Of a stretch of 64,000 nucleotides of DNA, positions 62,806-64,000 are shown piece by piece. Origin of the DNA: Gracilimonas sp. (GTDB lineage: Bacteria > Bacteroidota > Rhodothermia > Balneolales > Balneolaceae); assembly GCF_040218225.1 (NCBI RefSeq), contig NZ_JAVJQO010000008.1, positions 496,001-560,000 on the forward strand, written 5' to 3'. Each line of letters starts with the position of its first letter. The stretch's first letter is position 1. Both the position numbers and the translations under genes were made by a program. The notes beneath the pieces are model-generated. The model saw only the letters and a list, made by a program, of their open reading frames with translations. It searched no databases and had not been told where the DNA came from.

Positions 62806-63294
62806 ATGGCCTCTTTTGATATTGTTAATAAAGTGAACGCACAGGAAGTTGATAATGCCATCAACAATACACTGAAAGAAATAAATACCCGCTACGATTT
62901 TCGCGGACTTCATACCGAAGTGGAATTCCATAAAAAAGAAAACCGCATTCATCTGGTAGCTGCAGAGAGCATGAAACTGGAAGCCGTAAAAGATATGCTG
63001 AGTAAGAATTTCATCAAGCGGGGAATCAGCTCAAAAGTGCTGGATTTCGGTGAACCGGAAGGAACCTCCCAGGGACATCTTAAGATGGATGTAACGTTAA
63101 AAGAAGGCATAGACCGGGAAACGGCTAAGAAAATCACCAAAGAGATAAAAGGGATGGGAATCAAAGTTCAACCCCAGATTCAGGAAGACCAGGTGCGGGT
63201 AGAAGGAAAGAAAATTGATGACTTACAGGCGGTGATCAAAAACCTGAAGGCTAAAGATTTTGGCATACCCCTTCAGTTTGTGAATATGAAGTAA
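62806..63294 (+). CDS. yajQ: YajQ-family nucleotide-binding protein
   Basis: The 162-residue protein begins with SFDIVNKVNAQEVDNAINNTLKEINTRYDFRG split, the YajQ signature, and ends VKAKDFGIPLQF-like (AKDFGIPLQFVNMK). YajQ proteins bind nucleotides, including cyclic di-GMP in some species, and may act with a transcription factor. Cytosolic. It follows the heptamer array by 59 nt and is followed by an octamer array. Confidence 0.95.
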   Translation: MASFDIVNKVNAQEVDNAINNTLKEINTRYDFRGLHTEVEFHKKENRIHLVAAESMKLEAVKDMLSKNFIKRGISSKVLDFGEPEGTSQGHLKMDVTLKEGIDRETAKKITKEIKGMGIKVQPQIQEDQVRVEGKKIDDLQAVIKNLKAKDFGIPLQFVNMK

Positions 63295-63296
63295 AG

Positions 63297-63320
63297 AGTG
63301 ATATGGTGATATAGTGATTA
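63297..63320. repeat. Octamer array between two convergent stop codons
   Basis: AGTGATAT, GGTGATAT and AGTGATTA, each 8 nt, fill the space between the yajQ stop (63292-63294) and the stop of the four-helix gene (63318-63320). The same octamer appears inverted at 63784-63823. Confidence 0.88.
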
Positions 63321-63716
63321 ATGTAGGGTTCTGTTATTACAGATCATGCTTTGTAGCAACTTTGCAATAGAGGTAAGCATATCAATTCGTGTTTGCGATA
63401 TTTCTTCTCCAACTATATGTCTGCTTTTGAAATACCAGTCTCTTGCCTCTCTTGTTGATCCCAAAGCTATTTCACAAAACCGAGCCTTTTCTTTATTCGA
63501 AAATCTTGAATAACCTTCCGTTATATTTGCACTTATTGACCCAACTGATCTATACAATTGATCAGCTAAAGCAAAGCGTTTTTCTGTGATAATTTTATTA
63601 GAATCTTCCCAGCATATATCCGAAAGAAAAAGACCTAACCGGTAAGCTTCAATTTTCCAGACTACATCACTCCTTATTTCATTTGGTACTTTTTGCTCCC
63701 ATTCTTTAAATCTCAT
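63318..63716 (-). CDS. Four-helix-bundle protein (IVP/S23-type)
   Basis: The 132-residue protein matches the four-helix-bundle family TIGR02436: KIEAYRLGLFLSDICWEDS, FALADQLYRSVGSISANITEGYSRFSNKEKARFCEIALGSTREARDWY split, and a last helix to IAKLLQSM. Such proteins are encoded inside rRNA intervening sequences and in diversity-generating retroelements (Avd-like); their role elsewhere is obscure. It is bracketed by inverted octamer arrays and shares the RAYT promoter type. Confidence 0.9.
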   Translation of the reverse strand: MRFKEWEQKVPNEIRSDVVWKIEAYRLGLFLSDICWEDSNKIITEKRFALADQLYRSVGSISANITEGYSRFSNKEKARFCEIALGSTREARDWYFKSRHIVGEEISQTRIDMLTSIAKLLQSMICNNRTLH

Positions 63717-63743
63717 CTCACAAATTTTGTTGCTATTCTAAGG

Positions 63744-63773
63744 GTAAGAGCAACTTCAACCGAATTCCTTACA
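63744..63773 (-). promoter_or_regulatory. Bipartite ECF-like promoter of the four-helix gene
   Basis: Minus strand TGTAAGGAATTC (63762-63773), 11 nt, then CTCTTAC (63744-63750), 27 nt before the ATG. Same element as at 40506-40535 and 58576-58605. Confidence 0.6.
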
Positions 63774-63783
63774 AAAAACTACC

Positions 63784-63823
63784 ATATCACCATATCACCA
63801 TATCACCATATCACTATATCACC
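63784..63823. repeat. Octamer array ATATCACC
   Basis: Five units of 8 nt (ATATCACC x3, ATATCACT, ATATCACC) end 10 nt before the stop codon of the CoA-binding gene (63834-63836) on the minus strand. Inverse of the array at 63297. Confidence 0.95.
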
Positions 63824-63833
63824 TAACCACCCC

Positions 63834-64000
63834 TCACTTAAAATACCGATCCCATTCTACCATAATGCATTTGTTGCGGACATAGGGCAGTTCATGTTCT
63901 TTAGCAATTTGCTCAGCTTCAGGAGATGAAACATCCAACTGAGTCCACACCACAGGATTTTGGCCGGTTTGTTCTTTCCAGTCTGCTACATCCTGAGTTG
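63834..64000 (-). CDS. CoA-binding-domain protein, C-terminal fragment
   Basis: The minus-strand frame is open to the window edge and ends at TGA 63834-63836; it is too short for a standard ORF list. The last 54 residues (VVWTQLDVSSPEAEQ, AKEHELPYVRNKCIMVEWDRYF) match the YccU-like CoA-binding family (Rossmann fold, PF13380). The N-terminal nucleotide-binding half lies outside the window. Confidence 0.85.
   Translation of the reverse strand, partial: TQDVADWKEQTGQNPVVWTQLDVSSPEAEQIAKEHELPYVRNKCIMVEWDRYFK

Noticed and set aside
35943-63823. Tandem arrays as CRISPR
   Set aside because: Units are 7-8 nt, contiguous, without spacers, and no cas genes are present.
63693-63929. 78-residue plus-strand frame at the right end
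   Set aside because: Contains the octamer repeat translated as a peptide repeat and overlaps the promoter of the four-helix gene.

Overview
The window looks like chromosome of a Balneolota/Rhodothermota-type relative of Bacteroidota (Balneolaceae such as Balneola or Gracilimonas would fit; this is inferred from gene content, not from a marker tree). Supporting signs are C-terminal sorting domains of the YPNPFNP...GxYxYR type on two exported proteins, a GWxTD-domain protein, a DUF2723 membrane protein, UbiA-like and S9/M28/S8 lipoproteins, moderate-to-low GC and weak Shine-Dalgarno signals. No rRNA, tRNA, CRISPR array or prophage was seen.

Layout. 1-4.4 kb: end of a large exported protein, then a NarL-type two-component pair. 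4.4-8.5 kb: an operon of three exported amidohydrolase-fold paralogs. 8.6-12 kb: LPP20-like lipoprotein, HtrA protease, RecO and a membrane protein. 12.1-15.1 kb: a SatD/DUF3307 pair behind a perfect palindrome, and a carboxyltransferase. 15.2-20.1 kb: GWxTD protein, pdxA, methyltransferase, ftsE, queG. 20.1-22.3 kb: lipoprotein, ECF sigma factor, small beta-barrel. 22.4-27.6 kb: tightly packed housekeeping operon tatA-gatA-SDR-M28-prmA-ppx. 27.7-32.5 kb: DUF2795 protein, BamA/TamA-like protein, cNMP-binding protein, rlmD-type methyltransferase. 32.6-36.4 kb: UbiA-like protein, DPP-IV-like peptidase, DUF1801. 36.4-41 kb: accessory island with REP-like hairpins, a propeller protein between two ~125-nt foldback elements that resemble integron attC sites, a toxin-antitoxin pair, and a frameshifted REP-associated transposase (RAYT) bracketed by its own palindromes. 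41-46 kb: small enzymes and regulators, including a guanidine-II riboswitch in front of a guanidinium exporter. 46-57.9 kb: NSS transporter and a long co-directional block (DUF2723, ybeY, DUF445, S8 protease, FAD oxidoreductase, iron permease). 57.9-59.4 kb: second RAYT island with a stand-alone propeptide-like lipoprotein. 59.4-64 kb: iron-binding protein divergent from a Rieske oxygenase across a palindrome, DUF971, yajQ, a four-helix-bundle (IVP/S23-type) gene and the end of a CoA-binding protein.

The most unusual signals are not ordinary genes. (1) Both RAYT genes and the four-helix-bundle gene share one bipartite upstream element, TGTAAGGARTTC-N11-YTCWWAC, with identical spacing, shaped like an ECF-sigma promoter and unlike the usual Bacteroidota promoter. 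(2) Six arrays of 7- or 8-bp tandem units of unrelated sequence lie at, or within about 10 nt of, a stop codon, and two pairs are inverted around accessory genes (the 58-59.4 kb island and the four-helix gene). (3) Each RAYT is bracketed by a different two-hairpin REP doublet. Together these suggest a domesticated or mobile repeat system that targets gene 3' ends.
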